From assembly GCA_027488855.1 (NCBI GenBank), contig JAIYAV010000269.1, positions 1-40,461 of the forward strand: a stretch of 40,461 nt of DNA. Direction: 5' to 3'. The position numbers and the translations under genes were made by a program. The notes beneath the pieces were generated by a model. The model had not been told where the DNA came from. It saw nothing but the letters and a program-made list of their open reading frames with translations, and ran no database searches. The DNA comes from Saprospiraceae bacterium (GTDB taxonomy: Bacteria > Bacteroidota > Bacteroidia > Chitinophagales > Saprospiraceae). How positions within the stretch are numbered: position 1 is the first letter of the stretch; each line of letters starts with the position of its first letter. Shown here piece after piece: positions 25,477 through 33,668 of this stretch.

Positions 25477-27000
25477 TCATCTGTCCTGTACTTTTGTTTT
25501 GCGATCGGGTTCAAGGCTTTCTAGGATAAAGGCCCAGAGGGTTTCATAGGGGATGATTTCCAGGTCATGATCCTGTTTGGCTTTGTGCAAAGGCACAGCC
25601 AGCAGTTTTTTATGATAAGGTTCTGCCTTGCGCTGAACTGCAACCGGGTGAAAATCCCCTTTGTCCAGTTGCATGACCATTTTGATGAAACAGTTGCTGC
25701 GATAGGTCTCATCGCGCCGCAAATGGCGGTGGGTATAGGCTTTGAGGGCATCAATTTTGTCGATGATGCTGGAATAGTCCTTGTCCAGCAGCAGAAACAT
25801 GATCATAAGGGTGATCAGGACGATGTTGTTGCCCGATTTATCGTGGATGGATTGGTTGAATTCGTTGATGAATTTTTTGGTGCGGAATTTGAATTCAACT
25901 CCTTCGGGTTTTTGTAGTTTGCCCACTCGAATGAGGTAATAAATCATCGCTTCATTGGTACGCCACCTTTCTTGTTGTAGAGAGGGTAGTTTTGACAAGG
26001 CTGGGTTTTTTTTGACTTCTATGGTAGTTTCCAAAGCAAGTTCATATTGTCCGGAATGTAAATACAAGCGGTAAAGATCTTCGATTAAGGTGAACCAGTT
26101 AGTATTGTTGGAAGGAGCCAACGCCAAGGTATTTTTTCCTACCTGGATTCCTTCGTCGTATTGCCCCAACATGAGCAATGCCGCAATCATGCGATTGGAA
26201 AGGCTTATTATAATTCCGCGCGAGGTTCTTTGTTTTTGTTGTTCAAAATATTGTAAGGCATTTTTACAAGCTTCGACCGCTTTTGCATAATCGGTCATAA
26301 ATACATACTGGAAAATAAATACCTGATGAGCATATAAATTTAATCGGAAAGAAGAAAGTCGATCTGTGTAGGTTTTTAGTTCTTCAGCGTATACAGTGAT
26401 TTTTGGCGCAAAAACCAAATCGGCAGAGCTTTTTAAGTTATAATGCATTGTGATTTCTGAGTAATATTTTTCGGCAAGCACTTCTGCACGTAACAATTCT
26501 TCCATTTTTTCTAAAATTTGTATGTAATGCTGATATTTTTTTTTGTTATTATTTATTGACCCATAATGCAAGGTAAGTTGCCGCGCCAAGGGCAAGGTGA
26601 TATCAGTAAATTCGTTTTTAAGTGAAATTTTGATGGTTTCTTCGGCAATCTTGATGGCCGGGGCACGCATAAATCGAACCATGAGCGATTGAAAGGCTGC
26701 ATAATTGCGGTAACAAATCAAGGCATCCCTTTGTAGTTCATTGGCTGCGGTTTGGTTAAAATCGACCAAAAAGAGCAAATTGATGAGGCGCTCCTCCAGT
26801 TGTTCGGCCAAGCGGTAATAATAGGTTTTGGCGTTTTTGTCATTGGGAAAAAAATAATCCCGAGCCTCTTGTTCCGTTTTGAGTGAGCCATCGCTCAATT
26901 TTTCGTAAAATACCCGTAAACGGGAGTTTTTGGCAAACACCTCCAGGTGTTTGAACTTGTTTTTGGATAAAAACTGCACCAATTCGATCAAATGATCCAT
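25477..27000 (-). CDS. Conserved-looking helical protein, function unknown (TPR-like)
   Basis: I do not recognise a specific family. The 507-residue protein has no signal peptide or transmembrane segment and is rich in Leu, Lys, Glu and aromatic residues. Many amphipathic helix pairs resemble tetratricopeptide repeats, for example the part around residues 230-330 (YAKAVEACKNALQYFEQQ, YDEGIQVGKNTLAL, SGQYELALETTIEV). The N-terminal FLSKNKFKHLEVF region and a Lys-rich C-terminus are distinctive. It is AT-rich compared with its neighbours. It is transcribed alone, with gene-free stretches on both sides. A scaffold role is inference only. Confidence 0.75.
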   Translation of the reverse strand: MDHLIELVQFLSKNKFKHLEVFAKNSRLRVFYEKLSDGSLKTEQEARDYFFPNDKNAKTYYYRLAEQLEERLINLLFLVDFNQTAANELQRDALICYRNYAAFQSLMVRFMRAPAIKIAEETIKISLKNEFTDITLPLARQLTLHYGSINNNKKKYQHYIQILEKMEELLRAEVLAEKYYSEITMHYNLKSSADLVFAPKITVYAEELKTYTDRLSSFRLNLYAHQVFIFQYVFMTDYAKAVEACKNALQYFEQQKQRTSRGIIISLSNRMIAALLMLGQYDEGIQVGKNTLALAPSNNTNWFTLIEDLYRLYLHSGQYELALETTIEVKKNPALSKLPSLQQERWRTNEAMIYYLIRVGKLQKPEGVEFKFRTKKFINEFNQSIHDKSGNNIVLITLMIMFLLLDKDYSSIIDKIDALKAYTHRHLRRDETYRSNCFIKMVMQLDKGDFHPVAVQRKAEPYHKKLLAVPLHKAKQDHDLEIIPYETLWAFILESLEPDRKTKVQDR

Positions 27001-27165
27001 GCTGGCTAATAATTTTTTTCTACTAAAGTGTATAGATTACTTAAAAGTAGCAAAAGGAAATGACTATCAATCAAATTCTTAGTAAAAAATTTCAGTTAAA
27101 CCTATAACTATCTCACCTGTATATTTTTCCTGCCAAACGTAACTGTCACTAGCTGGATGTCATCC

Positions 27166-27173
27166 TACCTTTG
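27166..27173 (+). promoter_or_regulatory. -7 box TACCTTTG before the small ORF
   Basis: TACCTTTG matches TAnnTTTG exactly and lies 21 bases before the ATG at 27195. No clear TTTG -33 box is seen at the ideal distance. Confidence 0.5.
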
Positions 27174-27194
27174 TCTTAACAAAATCAATGACTT

Positions 27195-27392
27195 ATGGAG
27201 GCGATTATCATCAGCTTGTTGCTGTTCTTCAGCAACGCAGACTTTCTTTTGAACAATGGTAACCTGGACCAAAGTGCCCAGCATACCCAAACAAACACCA
27301 TTGAAGAGGGGAATGAGACTTATGCAGATGAGACAATGGTGGAATATTCATCGGGAGGAAAAATTGTCGTTCAAGATCTTGAAGGACTGTAA
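27195..27392 (+). CDS. Small hypothetical exported or membrane peptide (65 aa)
   Basis: A 65-residue ORF with a hydrophobic start (MEAIIISLLLFFSNA) and an acidic, Thr/Glu-rich remainder (EEGNETYADETMVEY). No family is recognised. A consensus -7 box 21 bases upstream and an intrinsic terminator 120 bases downstream frame it as an independent transcript, which favours a real gene. The region could alternatively be a small RNA. No Shine-Dalgarno sequence is seen, as is usual in this phylum. Confidence 0.4.
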   Translation: MEAIIISLLLFFSNADFLLNNGNLDQSAQHTQTNTIEEGNETYADETMVEYSSGGKIVVQDLEGL

Positions 27393-27513
27393 TTCACAAA
27401 ACATACGGTTTATTAGTACTACTAACTTTTTCAGCACTTTTTTATTTGGATTTTTGCATTATTTGTTGTATTTTGTTTATATTATTGGTTAGAACGCTGT
27501 AACAAAGCGCTGC

Positions 27514-27558
27514 GGGGTATCGAGCGATCCGGGCAAACAAGCTTGATACCCCTTTTTT
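27514..27558 (+). terminator. Intrinsic terminator
   Basis: GGGGTATC (27514-27521) pairs exactly with GATACCCC (27545-27552) and is followed by six T residues. It is oriented to end transcription from the small ORF. Confidence 0.8.
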
Positions 27559-27668
27559 CTTTTTCCACAAAAAAATGGGTTCCAAATCGGATGTCTCCTG
27601 CTTGTAATGAAGTGGTTGGCAAAATTGTTATTTGATGGAATCGAAATGAAGGCGAGTGAACATAAAAA

Positions 27669-27734
27669 AGGCAACCTCGGTCTGATAAAAGATTTTGCTA
27701 TGTAGCAACTAGTGAGTGTAAGCCGAGGTTGCCT
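27669..27734. repeat. 12-bp inverted repeat with inner hairpin
   Basis: AGGCAACCTCGG (27669-27680) and CCGAGGTTGCCT (27723-27734) are exact complements; the 42-base loop contains TTGCTA-TG-TAGCAA. It lies beyond the stop of the minus-strand HD gene and may be its terminator, or a relative of the GGGCAACC repeats. Confidence 0.55.
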
Positions 27735-27797
27735 AGCGAATTGTAACCTTAACTGATGCTTATACGCATGAGGGGAAATATTCGCTGCCTGGAAAAT

Positions 27798-28391
27798 TTA
27801 TTTTTTTTCGTAGGAGGCAACCAAATTGCGCAACTGGTCCAAATAAAGTGCCTTTTTCTGGGCTCTGCGCTCGATGCTGGTGGGTGTAAAAAAAGTATGT
27901 TTTTCTAAAAAAGAAACCTGCAGGCGGTTCCAGGCTTCTTCATTTTGCAGCACCTTGTAGGCTTTGAGCTCTTCGTACAAGGTGGCTCCGATGCTGTAAA
28001 AATCATCCCTACCTAGGTAATCCAGGTCGGCATCACATAAAATGGCTTCCAAATGATTTTGGGGATTCTGGGGGATTTTGGTCGCCATGATCATTCCACA
28101 AATTTGTTCAATCTCTTGGGCGGAGTACCCAAACTTAGGCAATTCCTTTTGGGCGATCTGGCAACCCAATAATTCATGGTCTTTGTTGTTGATGGTAAAA
28201 CCTGAATCATGAAACAGGGCCGCAGTTTTGAGCAAAACTGCTTCGCGCGCCGTTACCGCTTCGATGTTGCAAAGTTCTTTGGTGATGTCAAAAACATCCA
28301 AAGTATGGTGCAGACCATGATAAGTCAAATCAGCGGAGAGTTCGCGTTTGAGTTTATCGATGATGAAATCCTTGGCGGCACGATAATCCAT
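27798..28391 (-). CDS. HD-domain metal-dependent phosphohydrolase
   Basis: A predicted metal-dependent hydrolase of nucleotides or phosphate esters. Metal ligands are H25 and the nearby H28/H29 (YHGLHHT), the HD pair at 61-62 (ALFHDSGF), and D120 or D122 in ILCDADLDYLG. The ATG at 28391 (197 residues) is preferred: the frame extends to 28496, but that would overlap the preceding gene and encode a poor N-terminus. CAAATATA at 28456-28463, read on the minus strand as TATATTTG, gives it a private promoter. A perfect hairpin lies in its leader. The substrate is unknown. Confidence 0.85.
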   Translation of the reverse strand: MDYRAAKDFIIDKLKRELSADLTYHGLHHTLDVFDITKELCNIEAVTAREAVLLKTAALFHDSGFTINNKDHELLGCQIAQKELPKFGYSAQEIEQICGMIMATKIPQNPQNHLEAILCDADLDYLGRDDFYSIGATLYEELKAYKVLQNEEAWNRLQVSFLEKHTFFTPTSIERRAQKKALYLDQLRNLVASYEKK

Positions 28392-28411
28392 TCCTGCAGT
28401 TGAAAGTGATT

Positions 28412-28445
28412 GGCCTTTATGGACAGCGTACTGTCCATAAAGGCC
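28412..28445 (-). promoter_or_regulatory. Perfect 15-bp hairpin in the HD gene leader
   Basis: GGCCTTTATGGACAG (28412-28426) and its exact complement (28431-28445) surround a CGTA loop. It lies between the predicted promoter (TATATTTG on the minus strand, 28463-28456) and the ATG at 28391. It could be a terminator of the DUF4920 gene, an operator or an attenuator; no T tract follows. Confidence 0.5.
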
Positions 28446-28479
28446 GGTTAGTTGACAAATATAAACAAGATAATTGAAA

Positions 28480-28962
28480 TCAATCCAAAAGTACAACCCC
28501 TGAAGCCATAAACTTCAATTCTTCTTTGGGTTTGGTAATCAGGGCGATTTCAGCAGCTGATTTGCCAGCGTCTTCAGCATAGTGACGCAATTCGTCCACG
28601 GGGGTTACTTCCCGGTAAGCGATTCCTTGCATCACCACCTTGCGGCCGGAGATGTCTTTCGGCATAAAAAAGCCATAATCTTTGAACTTGACAAACATTT
28701 TAGGCTTGCCCGCTTCGTCTGAAACGATGTTCATCCAGCAGCCTTTCACCTGGCATACGCCTTCTACAGTACCCACTACTTTTACTTTCATGGAGTCTTT
28801 GGAATTGAGGTCAGTCAGCAGTTGATCGTAAGTAACTGCACCATTGGCAGAGATTTTAGCACCGAAGTGCTTGCTGTCACCTTTGCTACTCACGCTGTTC
28901 TTGGTACTGTTACAGGCATAGAAGGTAACTGCCACCATGAGGAAAAGAAAGATTTTTTTCAT
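28480..28962 (-). CDS. DUF4920 lipoprotein
   Basis: A small lipoprotein with signal peptide and lipobox TFYAC (lipidated Cys17). The domain is the DUF4920 fold: VVGTVEGVCQVKGCWMNI (63-79) has the conserved Cys70 and Cys75 pair, followed by VKFKDYGFFMPKDISG and AYREVTPVDELRHYAEDAG. The OB-like fold and cysteine pair suggest periplasmic ligand or metal binding, but no function is established. TAATTTTG, the minus-strand reading of 28981-28988, is a -7 box 18 bases upstream of the ATG. Confidence 0.9.
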   Translation of the reverse strand: MKKIFLFLMVAVTFYACNSTKNSVSSKGDSKHFGAKISANGAVTYDQLLTDLNSKDSMKVKVVGTVEGVCQVKGCWMNIVSDEAGKPKMFVKFKDYGFFMPKDISGRKVVMQGIAYREVTPVDELRHYAEDAGKSAAEIALITKPKEELKFMASGVVLLD

Positions 28963-29181
28963 TGCTGTCGTTTTTTTTTACAAAATTAAGATTACTTTAA
29001 AGAGGAAAGTTAAAAAATATGGCCATCGTCTGTGATTGGCTTAAATTTTCTTTAAAGCGGTACAGGCGAGCAATATGCATAACCCTTAACAGGTTAATAA
29101 AATTATTCAATCTTCACGAAAAACGCTACAATCTGAGTGAAACTTTACGCTTCGTTTATAACAATTAACTCAGTTTCGGGT

Positions 29182-30846
29182 ATGAAGATGTTGTGCTGCG
29201 TATGGTGCCTTTTGTTGGCATCCCCGATCTTAAGTGCTCAAAATCCGGCTTTTAAATGCCTGAAAGGTGACTGTGCAAATGGACTCGGCAAATGTGTCCT
29301 CCCCAATGGATCTGTCTACGAAGGCAGCTTCCGGCAAGGAAAAATGCAGGGCCTGGGTACCATGGAGTTTCCCAATCGCGACCGCTACAGCGGTGAATGG
29401 GCCAATCACATGCGCCAGGGCCGAGGGCGCTTGAAATTTGCCACCGGAGATGAATACCTCGGTGAATTTCAGTCCAATGTCATGCAGGGTACGGGTACCA
29501 TGACCTATTTGGATGGCTCCAAATACGAAGGCCAATGGTACAACGGCCAGCCTCAGGGCCGGGGAGTGCTGCTACAGGCCAACAAAGACCGCTATGAAGG
29601 CGACTTCCAATTGGGAAAATTTGCTGGAAAAGGCACCATGCTCTACGCCAATGGTGAAAAATACCAGGGCGACTGGAAGGATGGCAAGCCACACGGTACT
29701 GGAATCCAGAGCAAAACCAATGGGACCAAATTGAGTGGCATCTGGGATCAGGGTCGCTATTTGGCGGCCAGTCGACTCGAAATTTTGCAAAATGAAGTAG
29801 CACTGCCCGATTCCCTGCAATACCGCAACTGTAATGTAGAATATTGTGCCACCGGACTGGGCCAGTTCGTGTACCGCAATGGCACCCGCTACGTGGGCTA
29901 CTTTGCCAACGGCAATCCCGAAGGCCTCGGCAAAACCTTTTACAACAATGGCGATCGGTATGAAGGGGGTTGGAAACTCAACAACCCCCAGGGGCGCGGC
30001 ATCATGTACTACCAGGATGGGCGCATCCTGACCGCAGTGTGGGAAAAGGGCTTACCAGTGCAAAAAATCTTTGAAGACCGGGAAAAACCTCCAGTTCCCG
30101 TCAAACCTACCACTACTCCTGCTTCTGATGTAAAAATCTGGGCCGTTGTCATCGGAGCCGCACAATACAACCACCTCGTCTCCCTGCGCTTCACCGACGA
30201 TGACGCCTATCTTGTCTACGCCTTTTTGCGCAGCCCCGAAGGAGGGGCCGTACCGGAGAGTCAAATCCGGCTTTTGATCGATGAAGATGCCACCCGCAGT
30301 GGAATTCTTTCGGCAATTAACACACTTTATCAAAAAGCTGATGATAATGATGTGATTTTTTTCTATTTTTCCGGCCACGGCATTGAGGGCTCATTTTTGC
30401 CCATCGATTATGATGGCTACAACAATAGTCTTAAGCATGAAGAGCTGAAAAACATTATTGATAAAAGCCGCGCTAAGCACAAAATCATAATCGCTGACGC
30501 CTGTCATGCAGGTAGTATTGGCAATCCTCGAACTCCTATTCACATCGAATTAGAAAAATTCTATCGGTCTTTTACCAGCTCCAAAGGCGGTACAGCACTG
30601 TTTATGTCTTCAAAAAGCGAAGAATATTCACTGGAAGACAATGGTTTACGTTCGGGGGTGTTCAGTCATTTTTTAATCAAGGGCTTAAAAGGCCCCGCCG
30701 ATCAGGATCATAATAACTTAATTACCGTCAGGGAGGCTTTTGACTACGTACAACGCAACGTACGTACTTATACCGCCAATGTGCAGACCCCCCTGTTGTT
30801 GGGTACTTTTGACCAGGCAATGCCTTTTGCATTGATTCGGGAATGA
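29182..30846 (+). CDS. Exported MORN-repeat caspase-like protease, first copy
   Basis: A signal peptide (MKMLCCVWCLLLASPILSAQ) is followed by two blocks of MORN repeats (about 35-190 and 222-293; YEGSF-GKM-G-G units), each block opening with a C-x4-C motif (CLKGDC, CNVEYC). A C14 caspase/metacaspase domain spans about 314-550. The catalytic dyad is H399 (YFSGHG) and C441 (ADACHAGS). The ATG at 29182 is chosen because the signal peptide begins there; an upstream GTG at 29137 is in frame. The neighbouring downstream gene has the same architecture, so the two arose by duplication and probably act together. Location is presumably periplasm or outer membrane surface. MORN repeats often bind membrane lipids or proteins; the substrate and trigger are unknown. 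Confidence 0.88.
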   Translation: MKMLCCVWCLLLASPILSAQNPAFKCLKGDCANGLGKCVLPNGSVYEGSFRQGKMQGLGTMEFPNRDRYSGEWANHMRQGRGRLKFATGDEYLGEFQSNVMQGTGTMTYLDGSKYEGQWYNGQPQGRGVLLQANKDRYEGDFQLGKFAGKGTMLYANGEKYQGDWKDGKPHGTGIQSKTNGTKLSGIWDQGRYLAASRLEILQNEVALPDSLQYRNCNVEYCATGLGQFVYRNGTRYVGYFANGNPEGLGKTFYNNGDRYEGGWKLNNPQGRGIMYYQDGRILTAVWEKGLPVQKIFEDREKPPVPVKPTTTPASDVKIWAVVIGAAQYNHLVSLRFTDDDAYLVYAFLRSPEGGAVPESQIRLLIDEDATRSGILSAINTLYQKADDNDVIFFYFSGHGIEGSFLPIDYDGYNNSLKHEELKNIIDKSRAKHKIIIADACHAGSIGNPRTPIHIELEKFYRSFTSSKGGTALFMSSKSEEYSLEDNGLRSGVFSHFLIKGLKGPADQDHNNLITVREAFDYVQRNVRTYTANVQTPLLLGTFDQAMPFALIRE

Positions 30847-30852
30847 ATAAAA

Positions 30853-30926
30853 GTTGAAGCGTTGAAAAGTTGAAGCGTTTAGGGAAGCCAAGGTCTAAGT
30901 CGCTGCGGTAGCTTCAACATTTCAAC
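30853..30926. repeat. GTTGA-heptad palindromic repeat, intermediate form
   Basis: GTTGAAAAGTTGAAGC (30861-30876) and GCTTCAACATTTCAAC (30911-30926) are reverse complements with one mismatch. The loop holds GTCTAAGTCGCTGCGGTAGC, the inverted form of the core in the long copies. It separates the two MORN-caspase genes. Confidence 0.75.
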
Positions 30927-30958
30927 TGTAAACTTGACCCTTATAAATTATTTCCACC

Positions 30959-32644
30959 ATGAAAAAGCTCATTTTTTGTATTTCAATCGCTGTAACCTTA
31001 AACCTTCAATTCGTACTCGCCCAATGCATTACGGGCAACTGTATCGATGGAAGCGGAGTCATGTATTACCCCAGTAGCAGCTCGCGTTACGTGGGCGAAT
31101 TCAAAGGGGGAAAAAGGGAAGGTTTTGGGTTTTTATATTTGCCCAACGACGGCAATTACACCGGATACTGGAAAAACAACCGCTACGAAGGAGAAGGCAT
31201 TCGACTGACTGGGGATGGCAAGGTTGAGCAAGGCATTTGGAAAGAAGGCCAACTGGCCAAACCCATGAACAACATCAATATGCCTTTGGACGGCGTTGCC
31301 CACAAGTTTAAACCAGGTTGCATTTCGGGCAATTGTTTTGAAGGCAATGGCATCAAATTGTATCCCGATGGCATGATCTACCTGGGTGACTTCAAAAATG
31401 GCATCCGCAATGGTTTTGGCAAAGTGTACAACCCGGATAAAACGATTTATGAAGGCCGCTGGGTCGGCGATAGAATGGATGGCTCAGGGGTATTCATTGA
31501 TGAAAAAGGGGTGAAAAAAACTGGAGTTTGGAAAGAAAACGCCTATGTCAGCACTGGCAACAACCCAAACTCAGTGTCGCCTAACCTGGGTGTAAAAACG
31601 CCGCAGCGCCAAATTGGCTGCGTCAATGGCGATTGTGTCAATGGCTACGGCACTTATGTATATGGTGATGGCAGCCGCTACATCGGGCCATTTAAAGATA
31701 GTCTTTCCCATGGCCAGGGTGTGGCCATTTACCCGCAAAAGGATGGTATGACCACTCGTTATGAGGGAATGTTCGACCGTGGCAGTGTAACCGGTCGAGG
31801 CACTTATACCTACGCTGACGGGCGCAAAAAAATGGGTTACTGGAAGGATGGAAAATTGGTACAGACCCTGGAATCGGAAATTGCAAACCCCACCAGCCAG
31901 CCGCCAGCGGTGGCCGGAATCAAAATCTGGTCGGTCATCATTGGCGTAGCCTCCTATAAAGATATGCCCGTTTTGCGCTTTACCGACGACGACGCTTATC
32001 GCATCTACGCCTTCCTGAAAAGCCCTGAAGGTGGTGCCGTGGCCGATGAACAAATCAAACTCCTGATCGACGAAGCGGCGACCCGCCAAAACATCCTCAG
32101 CGCGATGCGGGAGGTGTTTTATAAGGCTGGCCCCAACGATTTTGTGCTCTTGTATTTTTCAGGACATGGCTTGCCAGGAGCCTTTTTACCCATTGATTAT
32201 AATGGTATAGACAACAAAATTTTCCACCAGGAAATCAACGATATGCTCAAAAAGAGCCCGGCTAAGTACAAACTCTGCATTGCTGATGCTTGCCATTCGG
32301 GCAGTATGTTGGCCGCTCGCTCGGTACAAGCCACCCAAAATACGATTGTGGGTTTTTACAATCAGTTGGCTCAAGCCCAGGCGGGCACGGCCCTGATCAT
32401 GTCGTCCAAATCCGAAGAAACCTCCTTGGAGGCCAGTGGCCTGCGCCAGGGCGTGTTCAGCCATTTCCTCATTCGGGGGTTAAAAGGTGAGGGCGATGCC
32501 AACCACGACAAAAAAGTAACCATCCAGGAGCTGTTCGATTACGTGTATACCAGTGTACGGTCATTTACGGGTAATTTGCAATCGCCGATCATTCGGGGGG
32601 ATTACGATCATTCGATGATTGTATCGGCCGTCGAACGCCCGTAG
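30959..32644 (+). CDS. Exported MORN-repeat caspase-like protease, second copy
   Basis: Same architecture as the preceding gene. A signal peptide ends VLAQ. Three MORN blocks follow, each preceded by C-x4-C (CITGNC, CISGNC, CVNGDC). The C14 domain has H403 (YFSGHG) and C445 (ADACHSGS). Identical stretches such as RFTDDDA and SPEGGAV are shared with the first copy, and the SKSEE and GVFSHFLI-GLKG elements are conserved. The MORN blocks differ in number and spacing (561 residues in total), so the copies have diverged mainly in the recognition region. Same-strand arrangement with a 112-base gap occupied by a palindromic repeat suggests either co-transcription or separate control. Confidence 0.88.
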   Translation: MKKLIFCISIAVTLNLQFVLAQCITGNCIDGSGVMYYPSSSSRYVGEFKGGKREGFGFLYLPNDGNYTGYWKNNRYEGEGIRLTGDGKVEQGIWKEGQLAKPMNNINMPLDGVAHKFKPGCISGNCFEGNGIKLYPDGMIYLGDFKNGIRNGFGKVYNPDKTIYEGRWVGDRMDGSGVFIDEKGVKKTGVWKENAYVSTGNNPNSVSPNLGVKTPQRQIGCVNGDCVNGYGTYVYGDGSRYIGPFKDSLSHGQGVAIYPQKDGMTTRYEGMFDRGSVTGRGTYTYADGRKKMGYWKDGKLVQTLESEIANPTSQPPAVAGIKIWSVIIGVASYKDMPVLRFTDDDAYRIYAFLKSPEGGAVADEQIKLLIDEAATRQNILSAMREVFYKAGPNDFVLLYFSGHGLPGAFLPIDYNGIDNKIFHQEINDMLKKSPAKYKLCIADACHSGSMLAARSVQATQNTIVGFYNQLAQAQAGTALIMSSKSEETSLEASGLRQGVFSHFLIRGLKGEGDANHDKKVTIQELFDYVYTSVRSFTGNLQSPIIRGDYDHSMIVSAVERP

Positions 32645-32703
32645 GGGCAACCCTACGTGGTTGCCCCGAGGCTATGTGATTGCCCGTCAAGGGCAATCAC
32701 GTA
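32644..32703. repeat. Two REP-like hairpins at the end of the second caspase gene
   Basis: GGGGCAACC (32644-32652) pairs with GGTTGCCCC (32659-32667). GTGATTGCCC (32676-32685) pairs with GGGCAATCAC (32691-32700), with CTA/TAG extension. The first begins at the last base of the caspase stop codon. The first unit matches the hairpin at 20535-20555. Confidence 0.7.
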
Positions 32704-32732
32704 GGATTGCCCCAACAATTCCCAATATTTAT

Positions 32733-32763
32733 TTGGATATCCAAAACCCATTAATTACCTTTG
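32733..32763 (+). promoter_or_regulatory. Promoter of the rpsF-rpsR-rplI operon
   Basis: TTG at 32733-32735 (within TTTGG) and TACCTTTG at 32756-32763, spaced by 20 bases, match the Bacteroidota promoter consensus. The operon start codon lies 39 bases beyond the -7 box. Confidence 0.75.
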
Positions 32764-32802
32764 CAGCCCAAATTTTTGGATAACCAAATATGTCTGAATC
32801 CG

Positions 32803-33297
32803 ATGAGAAATTACGAAGTAACCTTCATCGTTGACCCCGTGCTGGCGTCTGAAGAAATCAAGGCGACTGCTCAGACATATGTCGATCTGCTCAAGAGCAA
32901 GGGCTGTGAGATCGTGCATATCAATGAGATGGGCTTGCGTCAATTGGCTTTCGCCATTGGCAAGCGTCACTCCGGGTCTTATTATTGCGTTGAATTCAAA
33001 GCTGTAGATGGCAGCTACATCAACGATGTTGAACTAGCGTTCCGCCGCGACGAGCGCATCATTCGCTTCCTGACCGTATCCCTGGATAAATACGGCGTGA
33101 AGTACAATGAAGACAAGCGCAAAGGTCTGATTGGTACAATCAAGAAGAAGAAGGTAGAAGAAAAGCGCGATGAGCGAAATGAGCGTCCTGATCGCCGAGG
33201 CAACAACAACAGCAACAACAGTGGCCCACGTCGACCACAGCCTGCTGCGACAGAGGCTGAAGCTGCTGCTACAACGCCAACCGAAGATCAAGCGTAA
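32803..33297 (+). CDS. rpsF: 30S ribosomal protein S6
   Basis: A primary binding partner of S18 in the platform of the small subunit. The N-terminus [12 protein letters not shown] and [14 protein letters not shown] / [18 protein letters not shown] are diagnostic. The ATG at 32803 is chosen; an upstream TTG at 32761 is in frame but falls inside the -7 box. At 164 residues it is longer than usual because of a low-complexity tail (Asn/Ser-rich, then Ala/Thr/Glu-rich) after residue 125 or so. It is the first gene of a three-gene operon with rpsR and rplI. Confidence 0.97.
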   Translation: MRNYEVTFIVDPVLASEEIKATAQTYVDLLKSKGCEIVHINEMGLRQLAFAIGKRHSGSYYCVEFKAVDGSYINDVELAFRRDERIIRFLTVSLDKYGVKYNEDKRKGLIGTIKKKKVEEKRDERNERPDRRGNNNSNNSGPRRPQPAATEAEAAATTPTEDQA

Positions 33298-33329
33298 TCC
33301 ATTACCAACCTTCCAAAAGACACAAACCA

Positions 33330-33596
33330 ATGGCAAATAAGGACGATATTAAGTTCCTCAGCAATCCTAAGATTGGCCAGAAGCGCAAAAAGTATTGCCG
33401 CTTCCGCAAGTTTGGCATCAAGTACATCGATTACAAAGATGGCGACTTTTTGCTCCAATTCATCAATGAGCAAGGCAAAATCCTGCCTCGCCGCATTACG
33501 GGCAACTCTTTGAAGTACCAACGCAAAGTGGCTACGGCCGTAAAACGTGCGCGTCACTTGGCTTTGCTGCCCTATGTAGCCGATTTGTTGAAATAA
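33330..33596 (+). CDS. rpsR: 30S ribosomal protein S18
   Basis: Small-subunit protein that forms a heterodimer with S6. Motifs [49 protein letters not shown] match the family. The 88-residue length is normal. It lies 32 bases after rpsF and 72 before rplI, in the conserved order. Confidence 0.98.
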   Translation: MANKDDIKFLSNPKIGQKRKKYCRFRKFGIKYIDYKDGDFLLQFINEQGKILPRRITGNSLKYQRKVATAVKRARHLALLPYVADLLK

Positions 33597-33668
33597 TCCA
33601 ATTCGGACTGCAACGATTTGATTTAGGAACACCCCGCGGTGCTCCACAACTCAAAATCATCATCAATC

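Larger units (their letters stand above)
27393..27797. other. Gene-free stretch with a terminator and an inverted repeat
   Basis: No credible gene is visible between the small ORF and the HD hydrolase. The stretch holds the intrinsic terminator at 27514-27558 and an inverted repeat at 27669-27734. The rest is A/T-rich with no recognised element. Confidence 0.55.
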
